In this document: in pieces, positions 1 to 8,700 of the stretch
Layout of the letters: the number at the start of each line of letters is the position of its first letter
How positions within the stretch are numbered: the stretch's first letter is position 1
Assembly: GCF_003967355.1 (NCBI RefSeq)
Contig: NZ_BIFH01000039.1
Span: 62,001 to 126,000 of the forward strand
Length of the DNA: 64,000 nt
Direction: 5' to 3'
Origin: Embleya hyalina
GTDB taxonomy: Bacteria; Actinomycetota; Actinomycetes; Streptomycetales; Streptomycetaceae
The notes under the pieces: generated by a model
Told to the model about the DNA's origin: nothing
Seen by the model: the letters and a program-made list of their open reading frames with translations, nothing else
Databases searched by the model: none
Program-made: the position numbers and the translations under genes

Positions 1-109
1 TCGCGTTGATCGCGTCGCCGACCCTGCGGGCCCGCGTCTCGTACGCGGTGAGCTTGGCGTTGGCCTTGTCGTCCTCGCCGAGCGCCCGGCCGACGAGCTT
101 GACGTTGTC
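1..109 (-). pseudogene. Inner fragment of a siderophore-binding lipoprotein (ABC importer receptor)
   Basis: Read on the minus strand, bases 109 to 2 are open and give DNVKLVGRALGEDDKANAKL followed by a helical stretch (TAYETRARRV). This resembles the middle of periplasmic iron-siderophore receptors, where a conserved 'NV.L.G..LG....A..L...Y' block precedes the long linker helix. The N-terminal part, with its lipobox, is absent: at about base 110 the reading stops being receptor-like and the plus-strand permease begins. The rest of the gene would run off the left edge of the window. A receptor divergent from its permease would be a normal layout, but both genes here lack their 5' ends. Family assignment rests on about 36 residues, so confidence is moderate. 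Confidence 0.6.
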
Positions 110-113
110 CTAG

Positions 114-506
114 CTCCTGGCCCTCGGCCTGTGCGGGCGGCTCAACGCCCTCGCCCTGGGCGACGACCTCGCCTCGACCCTCGGCGTCAAGGTCGGCGCC
201 ACCCGCGCGCTCGGCGCCCTCGCGGTCATCCTGCTCGCCGGCGCCGCGGTCGCCGCGGCCGGCCCGATCACCTTCGTCGGCCTGGTCGTTCCGCATGTGG
301 TGCGGGCCTTCACCGGCCCGGACGCGCGCTGGCTCGTGCCCTGTTCCGGCCTCGCGGGCGCGACCCTCACCATCGGCGCCGACGTCATCGGGCGGGTGGT
401 GGCGCGCCCCGGCGAACTCGAGGTGGGCGTGGTCACCGCGATCCTCGGCGCGCCGTTCCTGATCGCGCTGGTCAAGCGCGGCAAGCTCAAGGAGCACGCC
501 CGATGA
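114..506 (+). pseudogene. Truncated FecCD-type siderophore ABC permease (C-terminal third)
   Basis: In frame from base 114 the sequence reads as the last ~130 residues of a FecCD permease, with the family block GPITFVGLVVPHVVRAF and a closing ILGAPFLIALVKRGK. An in-frame TAG sits at 111, just before the permease-like sequence starts. Complete relatives are about 340 residues, so roughly 200 N-terminal residues and the start are missing. The stop overlaps the start of the next permease (ATGA at 503-506), which is normal operon packing. As it stands the gene cannot make a working permease. Either a real deletion or an assembly join explains it. Confidence 0.8.
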
Positions 507-1549
507 GAGTCGAACTCGGCCCCGTCGGCCTGTCCGTACGCCCGCGCGTCGCGATCGTCACCACCACGCTGCTCGCGGTCATCGCGTGCACCCTGGTCGC
601 GTCGGTGTCCATCGGCACCTACTCCATCCCGATCCGCGACGTCGTCGACTCGCTGCTCGGCGTCGGCTCCGGCGACGCCGACCTGATCGTGCGCGAGCTG
701 CGGCTGCCCCGCGCCCTCACCGCACTGCTGGTCGGCCTCGCGTTCGGGCTGGCCGGGGCGATCTTCCAGGCCGTCACCCGCAATCCGCTGGCCGGACCGG
801 ACCTGATCGGCATCTCCGCCGGCGCGAGCGCGGGCGCGGTCGGCACGATCCTGCTCGGCGGCGTCACCTCGGCGGGCGCCGCGTCCTTCGGCGCCGTGCC
901 CTTCGGCGCGCTGGCCGGGGCGCTGCTGACCGCGGCCCTCATCTACGTGATGGCCTTTCGCGGCGGCACCATCACCGGCTACCGCTTCGTACTGGTGGGC
1001 CTGGCGATGCACGGCGTGCTGATGGCGCTGACCCGCTGGATGCTCGCGCGCGCCGACATCGACCAGGCGTCGCGGGCCATGGTGTGGCTCACCGGCAGCC
1101 TCAACGGGCGCGACTACGCGCACGTGCGCTGGGTGGGCCTGGCGCTGCTGGTCCTGGTTCCGCTCGTACTCGCGCTGGCCCGCCCCTACCAACTCCTCCA
1201 GTTCGACGACGACACCGCGCTCAGCCTCGGCATGCCGCTGCGGCGCGCCCGGATCGCGCTGCTCGTGGTGGCCACGTGCCTGGCGGCGGTGGCGGCGGCC
1301 TCGGCCGGACCGGTCGCCTTCGTCGCGCTCGGCGCGCCCCAGATCGCCCGCCGCCTGACCGGCACCGCCGGCATCCCGCTGATCGCGAGCGGACTGGTCG
1401 GCGCCGCGACCCTGCTCGCCGCGGACCTGGCCGCCAGACTCGCCTTCTCGCCGACCGAGTTGCCGGTGGGCATCGTCACCGGCGCGGTCGGCGCCCCGTA
1501 CCTGATGTGGCTGCTCGCCCGAACCAACCGGGCCGGAAAGGGAGGCTGA
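503..1549 (+). CDS. Siderophore ABC importer, FecCD-family permease
   Basis: The protein has 348 residues, the usual length for a FecCD/FepG-type inner-membrane permease, with about nine hydrophobic segments. The cytoplasmic coupling loop appears as LRLPRALTALLVG followed by FQAVTRNPLAGPDLIGISAG, and GPVAFVALGAPQIARRL lies near the C-terminus; both are family signatures. In such importers two permease subunits move ferric-siderophore from the receptor into the cytoplasm, powered by the ATPase encoded next. The ATG at 503 overlaps the stop of the truncated partner permease, and the ATPase starts one base after this gene's stop. With its partner and receptor broken, the importer as drawn is probably incomplete unless the left edge is an assembly error. 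Confidence 0.93.
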   Translation: MRVELGPVGLSVRPRVAIVTTTLLAVIACTLVASVSIGTYSIPIRDVVDSLLGVGSGDADLIVRELRLPRALTALLVGLAFGLAGAIFQAVTRNPLAGPDLIGISAGASAGAVGTILLGGVTSAGAASFGAVPFGALAGALLTAALIYVMAFRGGTITGYRFVLVGLAMHGVLMALTRWMLARADIDQASRAMVWLTGSLNGRDYAHVRWVGLALLVLVPLVLALARPYQLLQFDDDTALSLGMPLRRARIALLVVATCLAAVAAASAGPVAFVALGAPQIARRLTGTAGIPLIASGLVGAATLLAADLAARLAFSPTELPVGIVTGAVGAPYLMWLLARTNRAGKGG

Positions 1550-1550
1550 C

Positions 1551-2384
1551 ATGACCGCCGGCGCACTCGACACCACGGGACTGTCCGGCCGCGGCCTGCG
1601 GCTGGGCTACGGCGACCGCGTCGTCGCCGACGACCTCGACCTGCGCATTCCCGCCGGCAAGGTCACCGCGCTCGTCGGCCCCAACGCGTGCGGCAAGTCC
1701 ACCGCGCTGCGCGCCCTGGCCCGCCTGCTCAAGCCGGCGGCCGGTGTCGTCCACCTGGACGGGAGCGACATCGCCGACCTGCCCGGCCGCGAACTCGCGC
1801 TGCGCCTGGCCCTGTTGCCGCAGACGCCGAGCGCGCCCGACGGGATCGCCGTGCGCGATCTCGTCGCCCGCGGCCGGACACCCCACCAGCGCTGGTGGCG
1901 GCAGTGGTCCTCGGCCGACGAAGCCGTGGTCGATCGTGCCCTCGCGGTCACCGGCGCCGCCGCCCTCGCCGATCGCTCCATCGACGAACTCTCCGGCGGC
2001 CAGCGGCAACGCGTGTGGATCGCGATGGCGCTCGCCCAGGACACCGAGGTGCTCCTGCTCGACGAGCCCACGACCTATCTCGACCTCGCCTACCAGGTCG
2101 ACGTGCTCGAACTCGTCGCCGACCTCAACCGCACCGACGGGCGCACCGTGGTGATGGTCCTGCACGAGCTCAACCACGCGTGCCGCTACGCCGACCATCT
2201 CGTCGCGATGCGCGCCGGCCGGGTCGTGGCGGCGGGCCCGCCCGCCGACATCGTCACCCCCGAACTGGTCCACGAGGTGTTCGACCTGCGCACGTCGGTG
2301 ATCGCGTGCCCGGTCTCGGGTGTCCCGCTGGTGATCCCCCTGGGCGGTCGCCGAGAGGTCGCCGAACCGCCCGGCGAGGCGTAG
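1551..2384 (+). CDS. Siderophore ABC importer ATPase (FepC/FecE type)
   Basis: A 277-residue ABC ATPase. The Walker A motif is GPNACGKST (about residues 43-51), the signature LSGGQRQR, and Walker B VLLLDEPTTYLD. The last is the form typical of iron-siderophore and B12 ATPases, and the H-loop histidine is in VMVLHELNHA. It hydrolyses ATP at the cytoplasmic face to drive the FecCD permeases. The start is the ATG one base after the permease stop, preceded by GGGAGG. It ends 10 bases before the convergent urate oxidase gene, with no clear hairpin between them. Confidence 0.95.
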   Translation: MTAGALDTTGLSGRGLRLGYGDRVVADDLDLRIPAGKVTALVGPNACGKSTALRALARLLKPAAGVVHLDGSDIADLPGRELALRLALLPQTPSAPDGIAVRDLVARGRTPHQRWWRQWSSADEAVVDRALAVTGAAALADRSIDELSGGQRQRVWIAMALAQDTEVLLLDEPTTYLDLAYQVDVLELVADLNRTDGRTVVMVLHELNHACRYADHLVAMRAGRVVAAGPPADIVTPELVHEVFDLRTSVIACPVSGVPLVIPLGGRREVAEPPGEA

Positions 2385-2394
2385 GGCTCGGCCG

Positions 2395-3285
2395 CTACTC
2401 CCAGGGCAGGTCGGCGAGGGCCGGGGCGGCGTCGCCGCGCCGGACCGTGCCCTCGATCAGGCCGTACGGCCGGTCCGTGACCTGGTACACCTCCCCCGGG
2501 TTGGGTTGGCCGAACGGGCTCAGGTCGACCTCGACGTGGTGGTGGTTGGGCAGCGTCAGGCGTACCTCGGCCAGGTGCTCCTGCTCCGCCAGGACCGCCT
2601 CGCCCATCGTGTACAGGGTCTGCTGGAGCGAGAGGCTGTGCGTCTCGGCGAAGGTGCGCAGCAGGGTGTCCCGGGCGGCGCGGAACGAGGCGTCCCAGTC
2701 GGCCGGTGCGGCGCCGTCGCGGCGATGGCGCCAACCCGCCCGCACGGTCGTGGCCAGGATCCGGTCCCGGGTCGGCGCGAGCGTCGTGTAGCGGTCCGTC
2801 GAAAAGCCGTGGAACTCGGACCCGGTGGATTTGAGCACGGACACGTCCGCCAGACCGGAGCAGACCTCGACGCCCTCCGGCCCGCGCACGACCCCGGCAC
2901 GGCGCACCCCCGCCGCCCGGGTCCACGCGTGCGGGTGCGGACCGTGCGTGCCGGCGATTCGCACCCAGGGGTATTCGAGCAGGCGCACCCTCGCGGTGTC
3001 GATCGAGGCGTGCGCGTCCACGAAGTGTCGGGCCAGGCGCAGGCCGAACTCCTCGATCGCGGGCAGCGGTCGGTCCTGCGCGAAGGCGTACACCACGGCG
3101 CGCATCGTGTCCGTGGGCACCACCCGGGCGTTGTCGCCGCGCAGATGGGTGTCGGCGAGGTCGCCGGACAGGGACACCGAGACGTCGAGATCGCACAGTT
3201 CGTGATCGGTCGCGGTGGTCCGGGTCACCCGGGCCACGCGCACCTCCGCCTTGCCATATCGATTCGGCCCCAGAACGATCGCCAT
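2395..3285 (-). CDS. uox: Urate oxidase (uricase)
   Basis: The 296-residue protein matches cofactor-free uricases along its length. It opens with VLGPNRYGKAEVRVARVTR, has VPTDTMRAVVYAFAQ (the conserved substrate-pocket Thr region), LKSTGSEFHGF and, near the end, VDLSPFGQPNPGEVY. The enzyme oxidises urate to 5-hydroxyisourate in purine breakdown. The start is the ATG at 3285, chosen because GAGGGAG lies 8 bases upstream and the family begins here; the frame stays open for another 75 codons upstream but is not family-like. No other purine-catabolism gene is in the window, so it stands alone between an iron importer and a kinase. Confidence 0.95.
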   Translation of the reverse strand: MAIVLGPNRYGKAEVRVARVTRTTATDHELCDLDVSVSLSGDLADTHLRGDNARVVPTDTMRAVVYAFAQDRPLPAIEEFGLRLARHFVDAHASIDTARVRLLEYPWVRIAGTHGPHPHAWTRAAGVRRAGVVRGPEGVEVCSGLADVSVLKSTGSEFHGFSTDRYTTLAPTRDRILATTVRAGWRHRRDGAAPADWDASFRAARDTLLRTFAETHSLSLQQTLYTMGEAVLAEQEHLAEVRLTLPNHHHVEVDLSPFGQPNPGEVYQVTDRPYGLIEGTVRRGDAAPALADLPWE

Positions 3286-3569
3286 CGGTCCGACTCCCTC
3301 GTCGCATCGGCGTGTGGTCGCCGCGAATCCAGTGTGCCCACTCGGGCCGGCAGAACGGTGGAAGCCGGACATGTCCCGGTGTTCCGGCGCCCGTCCGGAG
3401 TCGGTAACAGGAGATCGACGGGGCGGTCCGGGTCCTCGGTGACACCTCGACCCGAAGGGTAGGCTGCGGCGAAGTCCGCGGGGAGGCGAGACCGACAGGG
3501 CCGTCGGCATGCCCTGGGGCCACTCCCTGCCTTGGCACAGAACGCACGTACGTGGAGGGGGCGGCAGTC

Positions 3570-6248
3570 ATGGATCCGCTGAAGCCGGGCGATCCCGGGG
3601 TTGTCGGGCGGTACCGACTGTCGGCCCGGCTCGGTCGGGCCGGCCTGGGGACCGTGTTCCTCGGTCGAGCGCCCGGTGGTGAGCAGGTCGCGGTCAAACT
3701 GGTGCGGTCGGACCTGGCGGCCGACAAGAAGTTCCTCGAACGATTCCGCACGGACATGGCGGCCGCGCGCGAGGTCGGCGGTACGCATGTCGCCCACGTC
3801 CTGGACGCCGACGCCGACGGCACGCCGCCGTGGCTGGTGGTCGAGCATGTCGCGGGCCCGTCCCTGGAGGCGGCCGTCGAGGCGCACGGGGCGTTTCCGG
3901 AGCGGACGTTGCGCGCGCTGGGCGCCGGGTTGGCCGAGGGCCTGGCGGCCGTGCACGAGGCGGGTCTGACGCACCGTGACCTGAAGCCGGCCAATGTCCT
4001 GCTCGCCGCCGACGGGCCCCGGGTGGCGGACTACGCGCTGGCTCGGGCGCTGGGTACGGCCGGGCTGAACCGGACCGGCGTGGTGGAGATACCGGGGCTG
4101 CCGGCGCCGGAGCAGGTCACCGGCGGGTCCATCGGTCCGGCGATCGACGTCTTCGCCCTCGGCGGCGTGCTCTGCCATGCGGCGGGCGTGGCGCCGTTCG
4201 GCACGGGGTCGGCGGCCGAACTGGCCCAGCGGGTGGTCCGGGAGACGCCGGACCTGACCGAACTCCCGGACTGGCTGCGCGAGATCGTCGCCGACTGCCT
4301 GAAGAAGCGGCCCACCGCACGGCCCGACGCGGCCGACCTGGTGGCCCGCTTCGCGGCGGCCGACCCGGCGACGGACTGGCTGCCGAAGGCGACGGCGGCC
4401 CTGCTCGCGACCCACGCGGCGGAGGCGGCGTCGGCCTCGGCCAAGCGGGTGGAGATACCGGACGCCGACGAGGCGGACACGGTGGAACCGGGCGACGCGG
4501 ACGGCGCGGACGCGGACGGCTCGGACCCGGCGGAGGAGCCGGAAACGGCCGAGGTCGCGGCGTCGGCCGCGCTCGCGACACCCGCGGCGGCGCCGGCCGT
4601 GGTGGCCTCCGGGGCCAAGGCGACCAAGAAGACCAAGCCGCGCACCGGCACGGCGGCGGCTCGAAAGACGGACGCGGCCGGCGCGGACGACGAGGCGGAT
4701 CGGTCCGAGACGGCGGCCGACGACACCGAGGCGAAGCCCGCTCGACCGGCGGCCGAGGGCACGAAGGCGAAGCCGGGCGGCCCGGCGACGACCGACGGCG
4801 ACGCGGACGACGCAACTCCCGTGACCACCCCGGCGATCCGCGGCGCCAAGCCGGGCAGGCCCACGGCGGCCGCGCGTTCCGCCGCGGACACTCCCGAGGA
4901 CGACGCGACGCCGGTTGCCACCCCGGCGGCACGGGGCGGCAAGGCCAAGGCCACCACCGACGCGGGCTCGGCCCCGGAAGCCCCCGAGGACGACGCGACC
5001 CCCGTATCCACCCCGGCGGCACGGGGCGGCAAGGCCAAGCCCGCCACCGAGGCACGTTCCGACACGGACGACGCCGAGGACGACGCGACGCCCGTGGCCA
5101 CCCCGGCGGCACGGGGCGGCAAGGCCAAGGCCAAGTCCACCACCGACGCGGGCTCGGCCCCGGAAGCCCCCGAGGACGACGCGACCCCCGTATCCACTCC
5201 GGCGGCGCGGGGCGGCAAGGCCAAGCCCGCCACCGAGGCACGTTCCGACGCCGACGACGCCGAGAACGACGCGACACCGGTGGCCAACCCGGCGGCGCGG
5301 GGCGGCAAGGCCAAGCCCGCCACCGAGGCACGTTCCGACGCCGACGACGCCGAGGACGACGCGACACCCGTGGCCACCCCGGCGGTACGGGGCGGCAAGG
5401 CCAAGCCCGCCAAGCCCGCCGCCGAGGCGGGCTCGGACGTGGACGACGCCGAGGACGACGCGACCACCCCCGTAGCCGTGCCCGCCGCCCGCGACGACAA
5501 GCCGAAGGGCAAGGCGGGAGCCAAGGGCGCGCCGAAGGCCGCCGAGGTGGCGGAAGACGACGTGACAACCCCCGTGGCGGTGCCCGCCGTCCGCATCGGC
5601 AAGGACGAGGACGACGCGCCGGCCGCCGATCCCGCGCCCGAGTCGGGCAAGCCGGAGGAGCGCTACGACGGTGGCGCGCCGGTCAAGGTGCCGGTCATCC
5701 GGCGCGGCGGCAACGCCGAGACGGTCAAGGTCCCGCGCAAGCCGGACGGTCCCGCGCCGGCGGGGGCCGGGGCCGAGACGGTCAAGGTGCCGCATCCGGC
5801 CGCGAGCCCGGTCGGCGCGACCACGGTGCTGCCCGCCCCCGCGGCGCCGATCGCCGCACCGCCGCACCCGACCACGACTCCCGCGGCCGCCGCGACGGCG
5901 GCCCCGCAGCCGGGCTCCGGCATACCCTTCCCGCTCGGTCTGACCGAGCAGCGCCCCACCCCCGAGCAGCGCCCGGCCAATCCGCTGCTCTGGCACGCGG
6001 TGATCGCGCTGCTCGGCGTGACCGCCGTCGGGATAGGGCTGTTCCGGCTCACCGACTCCGCGTGGCGCGACGCCCAGAACATGATCCTGGGCGTGGTGCT
6101 CCCCGGCATCTCGGTGCTGGCCGGCCTCGCCGGCCTGGGCACGCTCGTCCTGGCCGTCGTCGACGCCCGCAAGCCCACCCCCCAGGGCGCGCCCCCGCTC
6201 GGCGCCACCCCGCAACACCTCCCCGCAGAGGCGGACTCACCCCGCTAG
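3570..6248 (+). CDS. Membrane-anchored Ser/Thr protein kinase with long Ala/Lys/Asp repeat region
   Basis: 892 residues. Residues ~13-270 form a PknB-type kinase domain: glycine loop GRAGLG, ATP-binding Lys43 in VAVKL, catalytic HRDLKPAN (135-142), an APE-like PAPEQ and DVFALGG. The magnesium loop is DYA rather than DFG, keeping the Asp. Residues ~270-800 are low complexity, with about nine copies of a ~30-residue unit containing EDDATPVATPAARGGKAK. The end has two hydrophobic segments (LLWHAVIALLGVTAVGIGLF and GVVLPGISVLAGLAGLGTLVLAV). This gives a cytoplasmic kinase tethered by a long linker to a membrane hairpin, with no PASTA sensor. The start at 3570 is set by GGAGGGGG just upstream; a GTG at 3552 is less likely. 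Substrate unknown. Confidence 0.9.
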   Translation: MDPLKPGDPGVVGRYRLSARLGRAGLGTVFLGRAPGGEQVAVKLVRSDLAADKKFLERFRTDMAAAREVGGTHVAHVLDADADGTPPWLVVEHVAGPSLEAAVEAHGAFPERTLRALGAGLAEGLAAVHEAGLTHRDLKPANVLLAADGPRVADYALARALGTAGLNRTGVVEIPGLPAPEQVTGGSIGPAIDVFALGGVLCHAAGVAPFGTGSAAELAQRVVRETPDLTELPDWLREIVADCLKKRPTARPDAADLVARFAAADPATDWLPKATAALLATHAAEAASASAKRVEIPDADEADTVEPGDADGADADGSDPAEEPETAEVAASAALATPAAAPAVVASGAKATKKTKPRTGTAAARKTDAAGADDEADRSETAADDTEAKPARPAAEGTKAKPGGPATTDGDADDATPVTTPAIRGAKPGRPTAAARSAADTPEDDATPVATPAARGGKAKATTDAGSAPEAPEDDATPVSTPAARGGKAKPATEARSDTDDAEDDATPVATPAARGGKAKAKSTTDAGSAPEAPEDDATPVSTPAARGGKAKPATEARSDADDAENDATPVANPAARGGKAKPATEARSDADDAEDDATPVATPAVRGGKAKPAKPAAEAGSDVDDAEDDATTPVAVPAARDDKPKGKAGAKGAPKAAEVAEDDVTTPVAVPAVRIGKDEDDAPAADPAPESGKPEERYDGGAPVKVPVIRRGGNAETVKVPRKPDGPAPAGAGAETVKVPHPAASPVGATTVLPAPAAPIAAPPHPTTTPAAAATAAPQPGSGIPFPLGLTEQRPTPEQRPANPLLWHAVIALLGVTAVGIGLFRLTDSAWRDAQNMILGVVLPGISVLAGLAGLGTLVLAVVDARKPTPQGAPPLGATPQHLPAEADSPR
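4800..5580 (+). repeat. ~90-bp tandem repeats inside the kinase linker
   Basis: About nine imperfect copies of a ~90-base unit encode EDDATPV-x-x-PAARGGKAK followed by PATEARSDxDDA or TTDAGSAPEAPE. Some pairs of copies are almost identical at the DNA level (for example around 5260 and 5340), which suggests recent expansion by slippage or unequal crossover. The long antisense reading frames here are a by-product of this repeat. Confidence 0.85.
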
Positions 6249-6265
6249 CCACACATCGCCCACGG

Positions 6266-6296
6266 TCCGCCGGTCGTCCACCCGACGACCGGCGGA
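6266..6296. terminator. Hairpin terminator between convergent genes
   Basis: A perfect 13-bp stem (TCCGCCGGTCGTC, loop CACCC, GACGACCGGCGGA) lies 17 bases after the kinase stop and just before the stop of the convergent TIGR04222-like gene. It has no U-tract, as is usual in high-GC actinobacteria, and could serve both directions. Confidence 0.75.
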
Positions 6297-6309
6297 GCCG
6301 GTTCCGGGC

Positions 6310-6978
6310 TCAGTACGATCCGGCACAACTGCCCGACATGTCCTGATAGCTGCCGGCGTTGTAGCTCTTGCCCAACGTGGGGTTGTAGCCGCTGCTCGGG
6401 TCGTACGAATTCCGACCGCCCTCGTGCGCCGGGCGCTTTCGGCGTTTCCCCTCCCGCAGCCGCCGGATCCGCAGGTCGGACACCCGGAAGGCGGCGCCCG
6501 TGTCGGCGTCGTGCAAGGCGCGTCGCCCGAACAGCGCCGCTGCCCCGATCACGTCGGGCGGGCCCTCCGCCGCCCAGTCGGCCCGGCCCCACTCCCGGCG
6601 TGCCGCCCCCAGGCACCGCACACCGGCCGGCGTCACCGTCGCCGCCCGCCGGGCGAACGGTCGCGGCACCCGCCGCATCAGTCCGGCCGCCACCAGCCCG
6701 TCCCGCACCGCGAGGATCGCCGGATCCCGGGCCGCCGCGAGCCGTACCTCGGTGAGATCGGCTCCGCTCTCGGCCGGCACCAGGGCCAGGATCGTGTCCT
6801 CGATCGGCCCCTCCCCCGTGCGCGCCGTCGCGGTCAGCCGGCCGTCCCGGGCCACGAGCAGCAGTTCCCGCACCCGCAGGCCGACGATCGTGGTGTCCAC
6901 GACCCGTTCGGGGCCACCGGCCAGGAAGGCGAGTTCGCGGACGCCGACAAGGACGGGAACCGACACGGAGGGCTTCAT
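6310..6978 (-). CDS. TIGR04222-like protein with Tyr/Ser/Gly-rich tail, function unknown
   Basis: 222 residues. The N-terminus (VRELAFLAGGPERVVDTTIV, then DGRLTATARTGEGPIED) fits the start of TIGR04222-domain proteins common in streptomycetes: 'ELAxLAGGPxRVVDTAL' followed by a short winged-helix-like region. Most members carry membrane helices around this domain, but none is visible here. The last ~30 residues are rich in Y, S, N and G (SYDPSSGYNPTLGKSYNAGS), which looks disordered. The protein's role is not known. Its neighbour, the SLOG-like gene, is also on the minus strand, about 80 bases upstream. Confidence 0.7.
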   Translation of the reverse strand: MKPSVSVPVLVGVRELAFLAGGPERVVDTTIVGLRVRELLLVARDGRLTATARTGEGPIEDTILALVPAESGADLTEVRLAAARDPAILAVRDGLVAAGLMRRVPRPFARRAATVTPAGVRCLGAARREWGRADWAAEGPPDVIGAAALFGRRALHDADTGAAFRVSDLRIRRLREGKRRKRPAHEGGRNSYDPSSGYNPTLGKSYNAGSYQDMSGSCAGSY

Positions 6979-7059
6979 GGATCAGGTGTACCGCGTCGAT
7001 CGCCGTTCTCGGACATGCGATCGAGCATCGTGGGCAACTCCCTCACCGTGCCCACGCGT

Positions 7060-7542
7060 TCAGGCGCGGGCCGAGCCCGGGGGCCACACCACGTGGACCC
7101 GCCTGCCGGCCGCGCGGGCCCGGGTCACCGCCTCGGCGGTACTGCCTCGGTTGTCGTCGGGCCTGCCGTCCCAGACGGCGAGGAGCACGTCGGCCGCCGC
7201 GACCAGGCTCTCGTTGGCCGCCGCGTAGGCGTCCCGGGAAGCGTGCGGGTACGGCATCACCCGAACCTCGTCGGCCGCCGCGAGCAGGTGGTCGAAGGTC
7301 GTGCGATAGGCCGCGCCGACCCTGGACTCGCCGTAGTCGGCCGACGGGAGCAACACCACCAGTCGGCCGCCCAGATCGAGCACGACCCGGGCGAAGATCG
7401 CGTCCGCGCCGGCCGCCAGGCAGCTGTAGCCGACCAGTTCGTCCGCCGCGACACCGGCGAGCAGATCCCGGAGCGCACGGTCGACCAACGGCGCGGTCCC
7501 CGCCGCGAGGTTGATGTGCCCGGTGATGCCATAGCTGGTCAC
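7060..7542 (-). CDS. SLOG/Rossmann-like nucleotide-binding protein
   Basis: 160 residues. The N-terminus YGITGHINLA is the glycine-rich first loop of a Rossmann-like fold, in the 'GxTGHR.L' style of small SLOG or DUF1273/YspA-like proteins. It continues with SCLAAGADAIFARVVLDLGG, PYPHASRDAYAAANESLV and VLLAVWDGRPDDNRGSTAE, the last resembling the family's 'WDG....GGTA..V' phosphate/nucleotide loop. Proteins of this type are thought to sense or process nucleotides. It has no signal peptide or membrane segment. Its neighbours do not suggest a pathway. Confidence 0.65.
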   Translation of the reverse strand: MTSYGITGHINLAAGTAPLVDRALRDLLAGVAADELVGYSCLAAGADAIFARVVLDLGGRLVVLLPSADYGESRVGAAYRTTFDHLLAAADEVRVMPYPHASRDAYAAANESLVAAADVLLAVWDGRPDDNRGSTAEAVTRARAAGRRVHVVWPPGSARA

Positions 7543-7674
7543 ACGTGCTCCAAAGTAGATCGATCACACCGAGGGAACCCCCCATTGTTTGGGCAACCGG
7601 TCCGGATTTCCGGCGGATCCGATCGATAATCGGACCGCACCGGCACTCGGGAACACCGGCTTACGGGGAGTGGC

Positions 7675-8676
7675 ATGCACTGGGGAGCCCGCCGCACGGC
7701 GACCGCGGCAGCAGCCGTCGCCCTGGCCGTCACACTGGCGGCCTGTACCGGCTCGTCCGGCGCGCCGCCGGCCCGGGTCCGTACCGCCGCCGACCCGGTC
7801 GTCTCGGGGGCGCATCCGGCCGGCCCGGACGACTACCCGAAACCTTCCACCGCCGCGCCGTGCGACCCGCGCCGGAGCCTGACCCCGCCCGACCCGCTGC
7901 CCGCCGGCGGTCGCATGCCCGCCGGGTCCACGATGGAGACCATCCAGCGGCGCGGCTACCTGATCGTCGGGGTGGACCAGAACACCCGCTACTTCGCCGA
8001 GTTGGATCGGCGCAGCGGCGAGATCCGGGGCTTCGACATCGAGATGGCCAAGACCCTCGCGCGGGCGATCTTCGGCGGCCCCGACGACTCCGCGCACATC
8101 CGGTACAAGGTGATCACCCAGGCCCAGCGGCCCGAGGTGCTCCGGTCCGGGGTGGTCGACGTGGTGATCGACACGATGACCATCACGTGCGAGCGCAAGC
8201 TGGACGTGGCGTTCAGCAGCGACTACTACACCGACGGCCAACGGGTGCTGGTCCGCCGCGACTCCGACGTGCGCACGCTCGCCGATCTGCGCGGCAGGCG
8301 GGTGTGCACGGTGCGGGCGACCACCTCGATCGTGTTCCTGCGCGACGATCCGGCGGGCGTGCTGCCCTACGCGGTGGAGAACTGGACGGACTGCCTGGTC
8401 GCGTTGCAGCAGGGCGAGGTGGACGCGGTCTCGACGACCTCCGCGCTGCTGCACGGACTTCGCGCGCAGGACTCGGACACCGTCGTGGTCGGGCCGGCGT
8501 TCAGCGACGAACCGCACGGCATGGCCTTCCCGTTGGCGCACGAGGACTTCGTGCGCTTCGCCAACGGGCTGCTGGAGCGGATGAAGCGCGACGGTTCGTG
8601 GCAGCGGTTGTACGACATCTGGCTGGCCGCGCCGTTGGGCCCGCAGTCGCCGCCGCGCGCGTCCTACGCGGGCTGA
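7675..8676 (+). CDS. Amino-acid (glutamate-type) ABC transporter substrate-binding lipoprotein
   Basis: 333 residues with a lipoprotein signal peptide: basic start, hydrophobic stretch and lipobox LAAC with lipidated Cys23. The mature part has a SBP_bac_3 fold: RGYLIVGVDQNTRYF, GEIRGFDIEMAKTLARAIFG, DVVIDTMTITCERKLDVAFSS and LADLRGRRVCTVRATTS, all typical of actinobacterial GluB-like receptors. It would capture an amino acid outside the cell. No permease or ATPase gene is adjacent, so it is either an orphan receptor or a sensor. GGGGAG lies 5 bases before the ATG. In many actinomycetes orphan GluB-like lipoproteins sit near Ser/Thr kinases, as here. Confidence 0.88.
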   Translation: MHWGARRTATAAAAVALAVTLAACTGSSGAPPARVRTAADPVVSGAHPAGPDDYPKPSTAAPCDPRRSLTPPDPLPAGGRMPAGSTMETIQRRGYLIVGVDQNTRYFAELDRRSGEIRGFDIEMAKTLARAIFGGPDDSAHIRYKVITQAQRPEVLRSGVVDVVIDTMTITCERKLDVAFSSDYYTDGQRVLVRRDSDVRTLADLRGRRVCTVRATTSIVFLRDDPAGVLPYAVENWTDCLVALQQGEVDAVSTTSALLHGLRAQDSDTVVVGPAFSDEPHGMAFPLAHEDFVRFANGLLERMKRDGSWQRLYDIWLAAPLGPQSPPRASYAG

Positions 8677-8700
8677 TCGCGACATCCGGGTCCGCCGGGC

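Noticed and set aside
110-1576. Long minus-strand frame opposite the ABC importer genes
   Set aside because: It is Arg/Gly/Gln/Asp-rich with no family motif and mirrors the third-position G/C of the real plus-strand genes.
3225-6218. 997-codon minus-strand frame opposite the kinase
   Set aside because: Its Arg/Gly-rich repeats are the antisense of the kinase linker repeats and it runs into the urate oxidase region in the wrong frame.
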